A stretch of 64,000 nt of DNA from NCBI GenBank assembly GCA_002394365.1, contig DGTQ01000007.1, positions 1 to 64,000 of the forward strand. Reading direction: 5' to 3'. How positions within the stretch are numbered: position 1 is the first letter of the stretch; the number at the start of each line of letters is the position of its first letter. Source of the DNA: Prevotellaceae bacterium UBA4332 (GTDB lineage Bacteria > Bacteroidota > Bacteroidia > Bacteroidales > Bacteroidaceae). Shown here piece by piece: positions 53,107 to 62,626 of this stretch. The notes under the pieces are model-generated. The model was not told where the DNA came from, searched no databases, and was given only the letters and a program-made list of their open reading frames with translations. A program made the position numbers and the translations under genes.

Positions 53107-54909
53107 ATGAATATACTTGAACTTTCAGAACAAGAGATAGGACGCAGGGAGAGCTTGCAGGAGTTACGCAACATGGGCATAGAGCCCTACCCTGCAGCGG
53201 AATTTCCTACTAACGCTTTCTCTACGGATATAATTGCTGACTTCGAGGACCTTCCCTTTGAGGTTGACGAGAGCGGCAATCAGGTGAAGGACGAGGAGGG
53301 CACCCCCGTTCGCGTTAAGGCTACGGAGGAGAACTCACGAAACGTGGTGATAGCTGGCAGAATGATGTCGCGACGCATCATGGGCAAGGCTGGCTTTGCC
53401 GAGATACAGGACTCTAAGGGCAGGATACAGGTTTATGTGCAGAGAGACGAACTCTGCCCAGGCGAGGATAAGGACTATTATAATAAGGTGTTCAAGAAGT
53501 TGCTTGACATTGGCGACTTCATAGGCGTGAAGGGCTTTGTGTTCAGGACGAAGACTGGCGAGATTTCTGTTCACGCCAAGGAGCTTACCCTGCTGAGCAA
53601 GTCACTGAAGCCTCTGCCTATCGTGAAGTATAAGGACGGTGTGGCCTACGACAAGTTTGACGACCCAGAGTTGCGCTATCGTCAGCGTTATGTTGACCTT
53701 GTGGTGAACGAGGGCGTGAAGGAGACCTTCCTCAAGCGTGCCACTATCATACGCACGCTTCGCTCTATCCTCGACAATGCCGGCTACACCGAGGTTGACA
53801 CCCCGATATTGCAGAACATACCAGGCGGAGCGTCGGCTCGTCCGTTCATGACCCACTTCAATGCCCTCAATCAGGATATGTATATGCGCATAGCTACGGA
53901 GCTGTACCTGAAGCGCCTCATCGTGGGCGGCTTTGAGGGCGTGTATGAGATGGGCAAGAACTTCCGCAACGAGGGTATGGACAAGACGCACAACCCAGAG
54001 TTTACCTGCATGGAGCTGTACGTGAGCTACAAAGACCTCAACTGGGGCATGGGCTTCACGGAGAAGATGCTCGAGCAGATATGCACAGCTGTAAACGGCA
54101 AGCCCGAGGTGGAGATAGACGGCAAGGTGATTTCGTTCAAGGCTCCGTTCCGCCGTCTGCCTATCCTCGACGCCATAAAGGAGAAGACTGGCTACGACCT
54201 CTATCCTATGTCGGAAGACGAGATACGCGAGGTGGCTAAGAAACTCGGCATAGAGGTGGACGAGACGATGGGCAAGGGCAAGCTGATAGACGAGATATTC
54301 GGCGAGACCTGCGAGGGCACCTTCATTCAGCCTACGTTCATAACGGACTATCCTGTGGAGATGTCGCCTCTGACCAAGATGCACCGCTCTAAGCCAGGAC
54401 TGACGGAGCGCTTCGAGCTGATGGTGAACGGCAAGGAGCTTGCCAACGCCTACTCTGAGCTCAACGACCCGATAGACCAGGAGGAGCGCTTCATAGAGCA
54501 GATGAAACTTGCCGACAAGGGCGACGACGAGGCTATGATAATAGACCAGGACTTCCTGCGTGCCTTGCAGTATGGTATGCCTCCTACGTTCGGCATCGGC
54601 ATTGGCATAGACCGCCTCGTGATGCTACTGACGGGCAAGTTTGCCATAGGCGAGGTGATGCTCTTCCCACAGATGAAACCAGAAGCCAAGACACCACAGA
54701 GCAGCAAGGCTGAGTGGGCAGAGATTGGCGTAGGTGAGGAATGGGTGCCTGTACTGAGGAAGGCTGGCTTCAACATGGTGCAGAACATAAAGGACGAGAA
54801 GGCTCAGGGCCTGCAGCAGAAGATAGGCGAGATAGTAAAGAAATACAAGCTCGACATGCAGAAACCTTCTGTTGACGAGATACAGCAGTGGATAGATAAG
54901 GTTAATTAG
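53107..54909 (+). CDS. lysS: Lysine-tRNA ligase, class II
   Basis: The 600-residue enzyme has an N-terminal OB-fold anticodon-binding domain (RNVVIAGRMMSRRIMGKAGFAEIQDSKGRIQVY). Class II motifs: motif 2 GKNFRNEGMDKTHNPEFTCMELY and motif 3 GFGIGIDRL-like GIGIGIDRLVMLLTG. PGGASARPFMTHFNALNQDMYMRIATELYLK is typical LysRS. Slightly longer than E. coli LysS because of an acidic insertion (about 52-78) and a C-terminal extension. Confidence 0.96.
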   Translation: MNILELSEQEIGRRESLQELRNMGIEPYPAAEFPTNAFSTDIIADFEDLPFEVDESGNQVKDEEGTPVRVKATEENSRNVVIAGRMMSRRIMGKAGFAEIQDSKGRIQVYVQRDELCPGEDKDYYNKVFKKLLDIGDFIGVKGFVFRTKTGEISVHAKELTLLSKSLKPLPIVKYKDGVAYDKFDDPELRYRQRYVDLVVNEGVKETFLKRATIIRTLRSILDNAGYTEVDTPILQNIPGGASARPFMTHFNALNQDMYMRIATELYLKRLIVGGFEGVYEMGKNFRNEGMDKTHNPEFTCMELYVSYKDLNWGMGFTEKMLEQICTAVNGKPEVEIDGKVISFKAPFRRLPILDAIKEKTGYDLYPMSEDEIREVAKKLGIEVDETMGKGKLIDEIFGETCEGTFIQPTFITDYPVEMSPLTKMHRSKPGLTERFELMVNGKELANAYSELNDPIDQEERFIEQMKLADKGDDEAMIIDQDFLRALQYGMPPTFGIGIGIDRLVMLLTGKFAIGEVMLFPQMKPEAKTPQSSKAEWAEIGVGEEWVPVLRKAGFNMVQNIKDEKAQGLQQKIGEIVKKYKLDMQKPSVDEIQQWIDKVN

Positions 54910-55012
54910 TCATATCTGATTAAGGTTAATTGGAATAAAGATTAAAGTTTATTTGTAATAACCTTATTCCCTATTCCTTTCACCTTTAATCAAAAAAGTT
55001 AATTCGAAGGAA

Positions 55013-56008
55013 GTGTTCGACTGTGGTAAAATAGCGGTAATAGGCGGTGGTAGCTGGGCAACGGCTATCGCGAAGATTATCCTTGACAGTACGCACCAGC
55101 TGGGGTGGTACATGCGCAGGGATGACCGCATAGAGGACTTCAAGCGCATGGGGCACAACCCAGCCTACCTCACAAGCGTTCACTTCAACCTCGACGAGAT
55201 AGAGTTCACATCAGACATCAACAAGATAGCCGAGGAGTACGACACGCTGGTATTTGTTACCCCTTCGCCCTACATGAAGAACCACCTGAAGAAACTCAGG
55301 GTGAGGCTCAGGGACAAGTTCGTCGTCACAGCTATCAAGGGCATCGTGCCTGACGAGAACCTCTGCTGCTCGGAGTATTTCCATGAGGTGCTCGACGTGC
55401 CGACCGACAACCTTGCCTGCATCGGTGGTCCTTCCCATGCCGAGGAGGTAGCGCTGGAGCGACTGACCTACCTGACTGTGGGTTGTGCCGACCTGGACAA
55501 GGCGCAGGCGTTTGCAAATGTGCTTGCCAACCGCTACGTGAAGACCAAGACTTCTGACGACGTGATAGGCATAGAGTACGCCTCTGTCTTGAAGAACGTC
55601 TATGCCATAGCTGGCGGCATCTGTTCAGGCTTGAAGTACGGCGACAATTTCCACGCCGTCCTTATGTCCAACGCCCTTCAGGAGATGTCTCGTTTCCTTG
55701 AGTGCATACACCCTATAGACCGCAGGATGGAGGACTCAGCCTACATGGGCGACCTGCTCGTGACGGGCTACTCCAATTTCTCGCGCAACCGCACCTTCGG
55801 CACCATGATTGGCAAGGGCTACTCCGTGAAGTCGGCACAGATAGAGATGGAGATGATAGCAGAGGGGTATTTCGGCACCAAGTGCATGAAGGAGATAAAC
55901 CACCACATGCACGTCAATATGCCCATCCTCGATGCAGTCTATAACATCCTCTATGAGCGCATTTCGCCCCAAGTGGAGATAAAACTGCTGACTGACTCCT
56001 TCCGCTAA
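55013..56008 (+). CDS. gpsA: Glycerol-3-phosphate dehydrogenase [NAD(P)+]
   Basis: The 331-residue enzyme makes sn-glycerol-3-phosphate for phospholipids. NAD-binding IAVIGGGSWATAIAK at the N-terminus; AIKGIVPDENL; CIGGPSHAEEVALERLTYLTVG; catalytic-lysine region IEYASVLKNVYAIAGGICSGLKYGDN. The start is GTG at 55013, just before the conserved KIAVIGGG strand. It follows lysS by about 100 bases and is probably cotranscribed. Confidence 0.94.
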   Translation: MFDCGKIAVIGGGSWATAIAKIILDSTHQLGWYMRRDDRIEDFKRMGHNPAYLTSVHFNLDEIEFTSDINKIAEEYDTLVFVTPSPYMKNHLKKLRVRLRDKFVVTAIKGIVPDENLCCSEYFHEVLDVPTDNLACIGGPSHAEEVALERLTYLTVGCADLDKAQAFANVLANRYVKTKTSDDVIGIEYASVLKNVYAIAGGICSGLKYGDNFHAVLMSNALQEMSRFLECIHPIDRRMEDSAYMGDLLVTGYSNFSRNRTFGTMIGKGYSVKSAQIEMEMIAEGYFGTKCMKEINHHMHVNMPILDAVYNILYERISPQVEIKLLTDSFR

Positions 56009-56077
56009 ATCCCTCCCCCACCCAACGATTTTTTTATCTTGCACAACCAAACTTTTGTTTTGCATATTGTATATATT

Positions 56078-56800
56078 ATGAAGACTTATCTTTTCTCTTT
56101 ACTTTTGATGTTGTTGTCTTTCACAGGCGCTAAGGCACAGACAGAGTTTGTAACTATAACAGATGTTGTTCCTGATGCAATACTCGAGATAAGATATTAC
56201 GGCACCTATAACTTTGTAGGCGACCGCATAGACGGTTATCTTGCACCAACAGCCCTGCTTACCAAGCAGGCAGCTGACAGCCTCAAGGCAGTAAGCGACG
56301 AGGTGAAGGCTAAGGGCTATCGCCTGAAGATATACGACGCCTATCGTCCTCAGATAGCTGTTGACCACTTCGTGCGCTGGTCAAAGGACATTCCTGACAC
56401 CCGCATGAAGGAGTACTTCTACCCCGACCTCGCAAAAGACGTGCTCTTTCCACAGGAATATATATGCGAGAAGAGTGGCCACACACGTGGCTCTACGCTC
56501 GACCTCACCCTCTTTGATATGGCTACAGAGAAAGAACTTGATATGGGTGGCACCTTCGACTGGTTTGGAGGGGAGAGCCATCCCGACTTCTGTGGCAATC
56601 CTGAGACAGGCAAATATACAGGCGACAACCACAAGTCGCCTACAGGCAGAAAAATCACCAAGCAACAGTGGGAAAACCGCATGATTCTTCGTCGCGCTAT
56701 GATGAATCACGGCTTTAAGCCTTTCGAAACCGAGTGGTGGCATTTCACCCTCAAGAACGAGCCGTTCCCCGACACATACTTTACCTTCCCTGTAAAGTAA
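56078..56800 (+). CDS. D-alanyl-D-alanine dipeptidase (VanX/DdpX family, M15D)
   Basis: About 240 residues with a signal peptide (MKTYLFSLLLMLLSFTGAKA/Q), so it acts in the periplasm. The preferred start is ATG 56078 rather than the earlier in-frame opening. Zinc motif SGHTRGSTLDLTLFD (His and Asp) and the catalytic EWWHFTL (Glu, His). DAYRPQIAVDHF is also family-specific. It hydrolyses D-Ala-D-Ala. No vanH or vanA ligase is present, so turnover of wall peptides is more likely than glycopeptide resistance. Confidence 0.9.
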   Translation: MKTYLFSLLLMLLSFTGAKAQTEFVTITDVVPDAILEIRYYGTYNFVGDRIDGYLAPTALLTKQAADSLKAVSDEVKAKGYRLKIYDAYRPQIAVDHFVRWSKDIPDTRMKEYFYPDLAKDVLFPQEYICEKSGHTRGSTLDLTLFDMATEKELDMGGTFDWFGGESHPDFCGNPETGKYTGDNHKSPTGRKITKQQWENRMILRRAMMNHGFKPFETEWWHFTLKNEPFPDTYFTFPVK

Positions 56801-56832
56801 AAAAACGTAACACCACAGAAACAGACAAAATA

Positions 56833-56861
56833 AAAGCGTTAACGCAATCCGTTAACGCTTT
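56833..56861. terminator. Bidirectional terminator between dipeptidase and purN
   Basis: A perfect 12-bp stem AAAGCGTTAACG/CGTTAACGCTTT with loop CAATC. The purN stop codon lies inside the stem. Confidence 0.85.
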
Positions 56862-57418
56862 ATTATTTCTTCCACAACGTGGGGGAAGTGTTTCATCTCC
56901 AGCACATGCACCTTACCGGCTATATCGTCGGCAGTATCCTCTGGAGACAGCGCCACCTTGTATTGCGCTATAATCTCTCCACCATCACACACAGGGGTAA
57001 CATAATGTATCGTAATTCCCGATTCCTTCTCTCCCGCTGCCTTCACAGCCTCGTGTACGTGGTGTCCCCACATGCCCTTGCCACCATATTTTGGCAATAG
57101 CGACGGGTGAATATTCACTATGCGCATGGGGTAAGCCTCTATCAGGAAGTTTGGCACCAGAGGCAGGAATCCAGCCAAGACGATGAAGTCTATATCATAC
57201 TCCTTCATAAGAGCCATCATCTTCTCTTCGTCGTTTAGCTCTGCCTTCGGCATTACTGCTGTCGGCACGCCATGCTTCTCAGCCCTGACGAGTGCATAGG
57301 CGTCTGCCTTGTTGCTCACCACAAGCGCACATTTCACGCTCTCGCTATCCTTGAAATATTCTATCAGGTTCTCACAGTTTGTTCCACTGCCTGAGACAAA
57401 AATTGCTAACTTCACCAT
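56852..57418 (-). CDS. purN: Phosphoribosylglycinamide formyltransferase
   Basis: The 188-residue enzyme performs the third step of purine synthesis with 10-formyl-THF. VSGSGTNCENLIEYF at the start; the catalytic Asn-His in RIVNIHPSLLPKYGGKGMWG and Asp in YVTPVCDGGEII. Lies 3 bases downstream of gmk in the same operon; both concern purine nucleotides. Confidence 0.95.
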   Translation of the reverse strand: MVKLAIFVSGSGTNCENLIEYFKDSESVKCALVVSNKADAYALVRAEKHGVPTAVMPKAELNDEEKMMALMKEYDIDFIVLAGFLPLVPNFLIEAYPMRIVNIHPSLLPKYGGKGMWGHHVHEAVKAAGEKESGITIHYVTPVCDGGEIIAQYKVALSPEDTADDIAGKVHVLEMKHFPHVVEEIIKR

Positions 57419-57421
57419 ATC

Positions 57422-57985
57422 TTATATAAAATTCTGTATCTTTTCCAGTGTTGCCTTTTTAGCCTCCTCCAAATCGTCATTCACCACTACTGTGTCAAAC
57501 CTGGGAGCAAAAGACAGTTCGTATTCTGCTCGAGCTATACGCTGTTCTATCACTTCTGGGGCATCTGTTCCTCTGCCCTCGAGTCGGCGACGCAGTTCCT
57601 CAATCGATGGAGGTTGTATAAAGATGCTGATAGCCTGAGTGCCATAGGCTTTCTTTATGTTCATAGCGCCATGCACGTCAACATCGAATACCACATTCTC
57701 ACCAGCCTCCAACTGCTTGTCTACCTGCGACTTCAGGGTGCCGTAGAAGCGGTCTTTATATACCTCCTCGTACTCTACGAACTCATCGTTGCTTATCTTC
57801 TTCCTGAAGTCTTCAGGCGAGAGGAAAAAGTATTCCACCCCGTTCTTTTCTGTGCCTCGTGGTGCTCGCGATGTGCAACTGATGGAGAAATGCATGTTCA
57901 ATTCTGCATGCTCCTTCATCAGCCAGTTTATTATTGTTGATTTGCCGCTTCCGCTTGGTGCCGCAAAGATTATTAGCTTACCCAT
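57422..57985 (-). CDS. gmk: Guanylate kinase
   Basis: About 187 residues; the start at MGKLIIFAAPSGSGKST (57985) is preferred over the upstream MLF. P-loop APSGSGKST; GMP-binding SCTSRAPRGTEKNGVEYFFLSPEDF; FDVDVHGAMNIKKAYG. Converts GMP to GDP. It follows rseP, unlike the yicC-gmk pairing common elsewhere. Confidence 0.94.
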   Translation of the reverse strand: MGKLIIFAAPSGSGKSTIINWLMKEHAELNMHFSISCTSRAPRGTEKNGVEYFFLSPEDFRKKISNDEFVEYEEVYKDRFYGTLKSQVDKQLEAGENVVFDVDVHGAMNIKKAYGTQAISIFIQPPSIEELRRRLEGRGTDAPEVIEQRIARAEYELSFAPRFDTVVVNDDLEEAKKATLEKIQNFI

Positions 57986-57994
57986 AAACAACAC

Positions 57995-59467
57995 TTACAT
58001 CAATCCAAAATACCTCAAGATGTCATTCAGATTTGCTACTACCATCAGCAGGAGCAATATGCCCATACCCACATACTCGGCATAAACCATAAACTTATCG
58101 CTCGGCTTACGACGGAATATCATCTCGTAGAGCAGGAACAGCACGTGTCCGCCATCCAGTGCTGGTATAGGCAAAATATTCATGAATGCAAGGATGATAG
58201 AAAGGAACGCCGTCATCATCCAGAACATGTACCAATCCCATACGGGTGGGAACATCGAACCTATTGCACCAAATCCGCCCAGACTCTTTGCGCCCTCTGA
58301 GGTAAATACATATTTCAAGTCGCTCACATAGCCTCCGAGCATGTCCATAGCATAGCCCACGCCAGCAGGTATGCACGTCAACACATTATAATCTATGTGC
58401 GTAGGCTTCATATACTTTCCTATCGTGGTCATACCCACACCCATCACTACTCCTGACGGACTATCCTCCTGTGGGACAAACAGCACTTTGGCAGTATCCA
58501 GCTTCTCACCTCTTTTATATACTATAGCCTTCGTCAGCACCTTTGCTGAGTCTGTCTTGGTTTTGCAGTCGGCAAGCGCATCGGCTATTCTGCCAGTCTC
58601 GTATGAGAAGGAGTTCCATGAGTCCACTTTCGTACTATCAATAGCCACGATGCGGTCACCCTTCATCAGTCCAGCTTTAGCAGCCGAAGACTGAGGTATT
58701 ACTGTGTCAATGTCAGCTGGTACGAATGGACGACAGAATACGGGGTCGGTCTTCAGCATGTCAAGCAGCGATATATCGCCAGGCAACTGCACCTTCACTT
58801 CCTTGCCCTGTCTGTTTACTCTTACTTCTTTTGCCGTAGAGATATCCCTCAGCATGTTGGCACTAAACTCACGGAAATCACCTTTCTCCGTGCCTATAAG
58901 TTTGTCACCGTCCCTAAAGCCATAAGACTGCGCCATCTCATTGAATTTCATACCGTAAGGCATGTCCTTCAACGCATAATACTCCTCGCCCCACGCAAAG
59001 AATACAGCACAATAGATTACCAGTGCAAGGAGGAAGTTTACCAGCACGCCACCTATCATTATCAACAGGCGTTGCCACGTTGGCTTTCCTCTAAACTCCC
59101 AAGGCTTAGCTGGCTCCTTCAGCTTCTCCACATCGTGCTGCGTCTCATCTATCATGCCCTCTATCTGGCAATAACCACCAAGAGGAATCCAGCCTATGCC
59201 GTACTCCGTGCCCTCATACTCGTAGTTGCCGTCTTTGTCCTTCTTTGCAGGAATTACGTTGCCATCCTTGTCCACCTTGCCACGCAACTTGCGCCACCAG
59301 TTGAACTTTGTTGAGAATAATGAAAACTTGTAATCAAAGAAAACATAGAACTTGTTTACCCTCACACCAAACAGTTTGGCGAAAAAGAAATGTCCTCCCT
59401 CGTGCAGGGCAACAAGTATCGTTATTGCCAGAATAAACTCCAGCGTTCTAATCAAAAATGGATCCAT
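57995..59467 (-). CDS. rseP: Site-2 intramembrane metalloprotease RseP
   Basis: About 490 residues; the likely start is MDPFLIRTLEF (59467). The zinc motif HEGGH is in the first membrane segment. Two PDZ-like regions follow (KGDFREF; SAAKAGLMKGDRIVAIDS), then the second zinc-ligand motif NILPIPALDGGHVLF near the C-terminus. In E. coli RseP cleaves anti-sigma RseA and leftover signal peptides. An insertion (about 55-75, rich in Lys, Asp and Gly) is typical for this phylum. Confidence 0.94.
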   Translation of the reverse strand: MDPFLIRTLEFILAITILVALHEGGHFFFAKLFGVRVNKFYVFFDYKFSLFSTKFNWWRKLRGKVDKDGNVIPAKKDKDGNYEYEGTEYGIGWIPLGGYCQIEGMIDETQHDVEKLKEPAKPWEFRGKPTWQRLLIMIGGVLVNFLLALVIYCAVFFAWGEEYYALKDMPYGMKFNEMAQSYGFRDGDKLIGTEKGDFREFSANMLRDISTAKEVRVNRQGKEVKVQLPGDISLLDMLKTDPVFCRPFVPADIDTVIPQSSAAKAGLMKGDRIVAIDSTKVDSWNSFSYETGRIADALADCKTKTDSAKVLTKAIVYKRGEKLDTAKVLFVPQEDSPSGVVMGVGMTTIGKYMKPTHIDYNVLTCIPAGVGYAMDMLGGYVSDLKYVFTSEGAKSLGGFGAIGSMFPPVWDWYMFWMMTAFLSIILAFMNILPIPALDGGHVLFLLYEMIFRRKPSDKFMVYAEYVGMGILLLLMVVANLNDILRYFGLM

Positions 59468-59483
59468 CAATATCAATTATGAA

Positions 59484-60647
59484 CTATAAATTATGCACTA
59501 TTAACTGTTCAGCAATCTGTCTTGCTTCGTTATCCGAATTTATGTAGTCTTCATACGTAGGTTTCTTTATCACAGAAGCTCTGTCAAGTGTCTTTTCTAT
59601 TATATCACCCATATCAAGGAAACCTATCCTGCCTTCGCGGAAAGCCAAATTAACAACCTCGTTGGCAGCATTCACTACACAACACGCATTTCCGCCACGC
59701 TTGATAGCCTCAAACGCCAGTGCCAAGCACTTGAACTTATTCAAGTCTGGCTCGAAGAACTCCAACTGGTGCTTAAACAAATCCAATCTCTCTCCCGTCA
59801 TTGTCAAACGGTCGGGGTAGGTGAAGGCATATTGTATAGGCAATCGCATGTCAGGCACACCCAACTGCGCCTTCACCGCACCATCTCTAAACTGCACAGC
59901 GCTATGCACAATAGACTGCGGATGAACCAACACCTGTATTCTGTCAGCTTCCACACCGAAGAGCCATTTCGCCTCTATCACCTCAAAACCCTTGTTCATC
60001 ATCGAGGCAGAATCTATTGTTATCTTAGCTCCCATATCCCATGTCGGGTGTTTCAAAGCATCAGCAGCTGTCATTGAGCGCATCTCGTCTATTGTCTTCA
60101 GTCTGAAGGGGCCGCCACTTGCTGTAAGCAGTATTTTTTCAATCTCGTTATCGCCCTCCCCTACTATACTTTGGAATATTGCCGAGTGTTCCGAATCCAC
60201 AGGCAAAATGGGGGCTCTATACTCCTGAGCTAATTCGCATACTAACTCTCCAGCCACCACCAGCGTTTCTTTGTTTGCCAGGCATATTTTCTTGTGTGCC
60301 TTTATGGCGCTTATCGTGGGTGCCAGTCCCGAGAAGCCTACCATAGCTGTCAAGACCATATCTATAGGTCCTGCCGTTACTACTTCGCATAGTGCTTTAG
60401 CACCAGCATACACCTTCACGTCAGGACAATCGCTCAGCAAGTCCTTCAGCTGGTCGTATTTTTCCTCGTTGGCTATCACCACGCACGCTGGCATAAACCT
60501 GCGAGCCTGCTCAGCCAACAACTCCACGCGGTTATTTGCCGTCAGACAATAAGCCTCGAAGCGCTCATTATGCTCAGCTATCACCTCCAGCGCCTGTGTA
60601 CCTATCGACCCTGTAGAGCCCAATATGCATATCTGTTGTTTAGTCAT
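59484..60647 (-). CDS. dxr: 1-deoxy-D-xylulose 5-phosphate reductoisomerase
   Basis: The 387-residue enzyme of the MEP isoprenoid pathway. NADPH-binding CILGSTGSIGTQALEV; LANKETLVVAGEL; metal/substrate motifs PVDSEHSAIFQ and TASGGPF; TWDMGAKITIDSASMMNKGFEVIEAKWLF. First gene of the dxr-rseP-gmk-purN operon. Dxr is the fosmidomycin target. Confidence 0.96.
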   Translation of the reverse strand: MTKQQICILGSTGSIGTQALEVIAEHNERFEAYCLTANNRVELLAEQARRFMPACVVIANEEKYDQLKDLLSDCPDVKVYAGAKALCEVVTAGPIDMVLTAMVGFSGLAPTISAIKAHKKICLANKETLVVAGELVCELAQEYRAPILPVDSEHSAIFQSIVGEGDNEIEKILLTASGGPFRLKTIDEMRSMTAADALKHPTWDMGAKITIDSASMMNKGFEVIEAKWLFGVEADRIQVLVHPQSIVHSAVQFRDGAVKAQLGVPDMRLPIQYAFTYPDRLTMTGERLDLFKHQLEFFEPDLNKFKCLALAFEAIKRGGNACCVVNAANEVVNLAFREGRIGFLDMGDIIEKTLDRASVIKKPTYEDYINSDNEARQIAEQLIVHNL

Positions 60648-60689
60648 TGAGTTGCAAAGTTACTAAGAAAAAATGAAAAAAACGAAAAA

Positions 60690-60730
60690 AAAAGAGAAAT
60701 GCCCCCTTTCTTGTCTGAAAAGAGGGCATT
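60690..60730 (-). terminator. Terminator of the GH28 gene
   Basis: AATGCCC...CTTTC pairs with GAAAA...GGGCATT (60698-60730); on the minus strand it is followed by CTCTTTTTTTTTCG. Confidence 0.8.
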
Positions 60731-60751
60731 GTTTCTCAATATTTCACTTTT

Positions 60752-62167
60752 TTACCAGCCGAAACTTACGTTCTCAAACTTCACGTCGCGACTCTTGCCT
60801 GTTATCTCGATAGGCTTCTTCTCTATGTTGTTCCACTGACAATTCTTCACGTTGATATTATAAATCTGCGTGTCATCGTCAAGTCCGTTGATGAGAGCAC
60901 CATACTGAGACTTTTGGCAGGTTACATTCTCTACATACACATTGCGTACTGTTGGTATGTGTCCACGCTCAGCTATCTCTTTTGGCTCGTAAACCAAGTT
61001 AATGCGCATAACTGCCTCTCGGCACTGTCCCACCTTTATGTTGCGTATAAAGATGTTCTGGTTTATGCCACCACGACAGGTATTGGTCTTGATGCGAAGC
61101 ACACGGTCAAGGTTGGGTGAGTCCATCTCGCAATTCTCAGCAAAAATATTGTCGCATCCGCCTGATATCTCAGAACCAATCACCACGCCACCATGTCCGT
61201 CAGCCATCTTACAACCACGAATGATAACATTCTTACAAGGAGCATTAGCACGCAGTCCGTCAGCATTACGTCCAGACTTGAGGGCTATACAGTCATCACC
61301 TGTGTGGAAGGTACAGTTCTCTATGAGCACATCCTCACATGACTCTGGGTCGCAACCATCACCGTTAGGACCTTCGTTATATATAGTAACATCGCGCACA
61401 ATGAGGTTCTTAACAAACAATGGGTGGATAACCCAGAAAGGAGAGTCTCTCAACTCCACACCCTCAATGATGGCGTTGTTGCAACGCACGAAGTTCACCA
61501 ACTGTGGGCGCAATCCTTTACCCTTACCGAAAATGCGCTTCTCGGTTGGCACATTGTTGTCTGCCATCTTGAGCAGGTCGGCACGAGTACCAACTGCATC
61601 CTTGCCTTGCCACTCGTCCACACCTTCATGATAGCCATGATGTGCATTACCTTTCATGTACCACCAGCGCTCGTTTGAACCATAACCGTCTATAATACCC
61701 TTACCTGTTATGCCAATATTCTCAGCATCAACAGCATAGATACATGGTTGGTAGTTTATTATGTTAAGGCCCTCCCAGCGAGTCTCAACGTTAGGATACA
61801 AGTCGCGCTCAAAAGCAAAACGCAGGGTAGCGCCCTCCTCTACTACGAGGTTTACGTTTGACTTCAGCGTGATGGCACCCGTCATATACAGTCCTGCCGG
61901 CACTACCACTCTGCCACCACCCTGCTTTGAACACGTAGCAATAGCCTTGTTGATAGCCTTCTGGTTCTTAGCAGCCTTAGCAGTCGTACTCGCACCAAAG
62001 TCTGTAATGCTGTAATACTTTGACTTAAAGGTTGGAGCCTTAATGCGTGACATAATGGCATCATAAACCTGCTGATCCCAGCCTTCAGCTTGAGCAGAAG
62101 TATTTACCATCATGAGGGCAAACACTACGGCAAACAAGCGTAATGAATTGAAAAGAGTCTTCTTCAT
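60752..62167 (-). CDS. Glycoside hydrolase family 28 (polygalacturonase-like)
   Basis: 471 residues; signal peptide about 1-27 (TSAQA/EGW). The start of the beta-helix is YYSITDFGAS. All GH28 signatures are present: N268-x-D270 (PNGDGCD), D291-D292 (GDDCIALKSG), G324-H325-GG (DGHGGVVIGSE) and R358-I-K360. It should hydrolyse galacturonic acid linkages of pectin, outside the cytoplasm. No SusCD pair is adjacent, so it is a stand-alone pectinase, fitting a plant-fibre-degrading gut organism. Confidence 0.93.
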   Translation of the reverse strand: MKKTLFNSLRLFAVVFALMMVNTSAQAEGWDQQVYDAIMSRIKAPTFKSKYYSITDFGASTTAKAAKNQKAINKAIATCSKQGGGRVVVPAGLYMTGAITLKSNVNLVVEEGATLRFAFERDLYPNVETRWEGLNIINYQPCIYAVDAENIGITGKGIIDGYGSNERWWYMKGNAHHGYHEGVDEWQGKDAVGTRADLLKMADNNVPTEKRIFGKGKGLRPQLVNFVRCNNAIIEGVELRDSPFWVIHPLFVKNLIVRDVTIYNEGPNGDGCDPESCEDVLIENCTFHTGDDCIALKSGRNADGLRANAPCKNVIIRGCKMADGHGGVVIGSEISGGCDNIFAENCEMDSPNLDRVLRIKTNTCRGGINQNIFIRNIKVGQCREAVMRINLVYEPKEIAERGHIPTVRNVYVENVTCQKSQYGALINGLDDDTQIYNINVKNCQWNNIEKKPIEITGKSRDVKFENVSFGW

Positions 62168-62228
62168 AGAAAAATTTATTCAGTTTTTAGTTATTATTTT
62201 TCTTCACTCTATGTAGCCAAAGGAATAA

Positions 62229-62258
62229 AAAAAGCGTCGTCCTTACTGAGACAACGCT
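62229..62258 (-). terminator. tRNA-Gln terminator
   Basis: On the minus strand AGCGTTGTC/GACGACGCT (one G-U pair) followed by seven T. Confidence 0.75.
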
Positions 62259-62272
62259 GATCCTCTTACTTG

Positions 62273-62343
62273 TTGGGATACCCGGATTCGAACCAGGAAA
62301 GGCAGGACCAGAATCTGCAGTGTTACCATTACACCATATCCCA
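62273..62343 (-). tRNA. tRNA-Gln (anticodon CUG)
   Basis: About 71 nt. The acceptor arm TGGGATA/TATCCCA is fully paired; D arm GGTGTAATGGTAAC; T arm with GGTTCGAATCC. Anticodon loop TTCTGGT gives CTG, reading CAG. The 31-39 pair at the foot of the anticodon stem is A-C. Confidence 0.9.
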
Positions 62344-62626
62344 ATACTTTATCTTTTTCTGGTGCAAAGGTACTGCTTTTACTTGAAACCACCAAATTTT
62401 TTCTCGTTTTTTTGCTCCCTTAGGCACAAAATAACCACTTTTGGCACGGTTTATCCCATATATGGTGGCACAAACATGACACAATGACACTCTTTGGCAC
62501 ATGCAACGTGTGTCATTACCCTTTGGCACAAGGTTTGTTTCGAGGGGGAGCGTGGACTTTTCACAGCCACACATTAATATATAATATAAGTATAAACGAA
62601 AAAACAAAACTAAAAACAATACAATT
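62344..62626 (+). promoter_or_regulatory. dnaK upstream region with GGCAC repeats and inverted repeat
   Basis: GGCAC occurs five times (near 62423, 62443, 62467, 62496 and 62525). AATGACAC (62483-62490) and GTGTCATT (62510-62517) form a perfect inverted repeat around one of them. No CIRCE element and no clear TTTG/TAnnTTTG promoter were found. No gene is seen here. Confidence 0.45.

Noticed and set aside
56078..56800. Glycopeptide-resistance vanX
   Set aside because: The enzyme family fits, but vanH, vanA and the VanRS regulators are absent; an ordinary cell-wall dipeptidase is more likely.
62523..62540. Sigma-54 promoter for dnaK
   Set aside because: Near match only (TTGT for TTGC, A after TGGCAC), and TTGGCAC is itself repeated in the region, so a chance match is likely.
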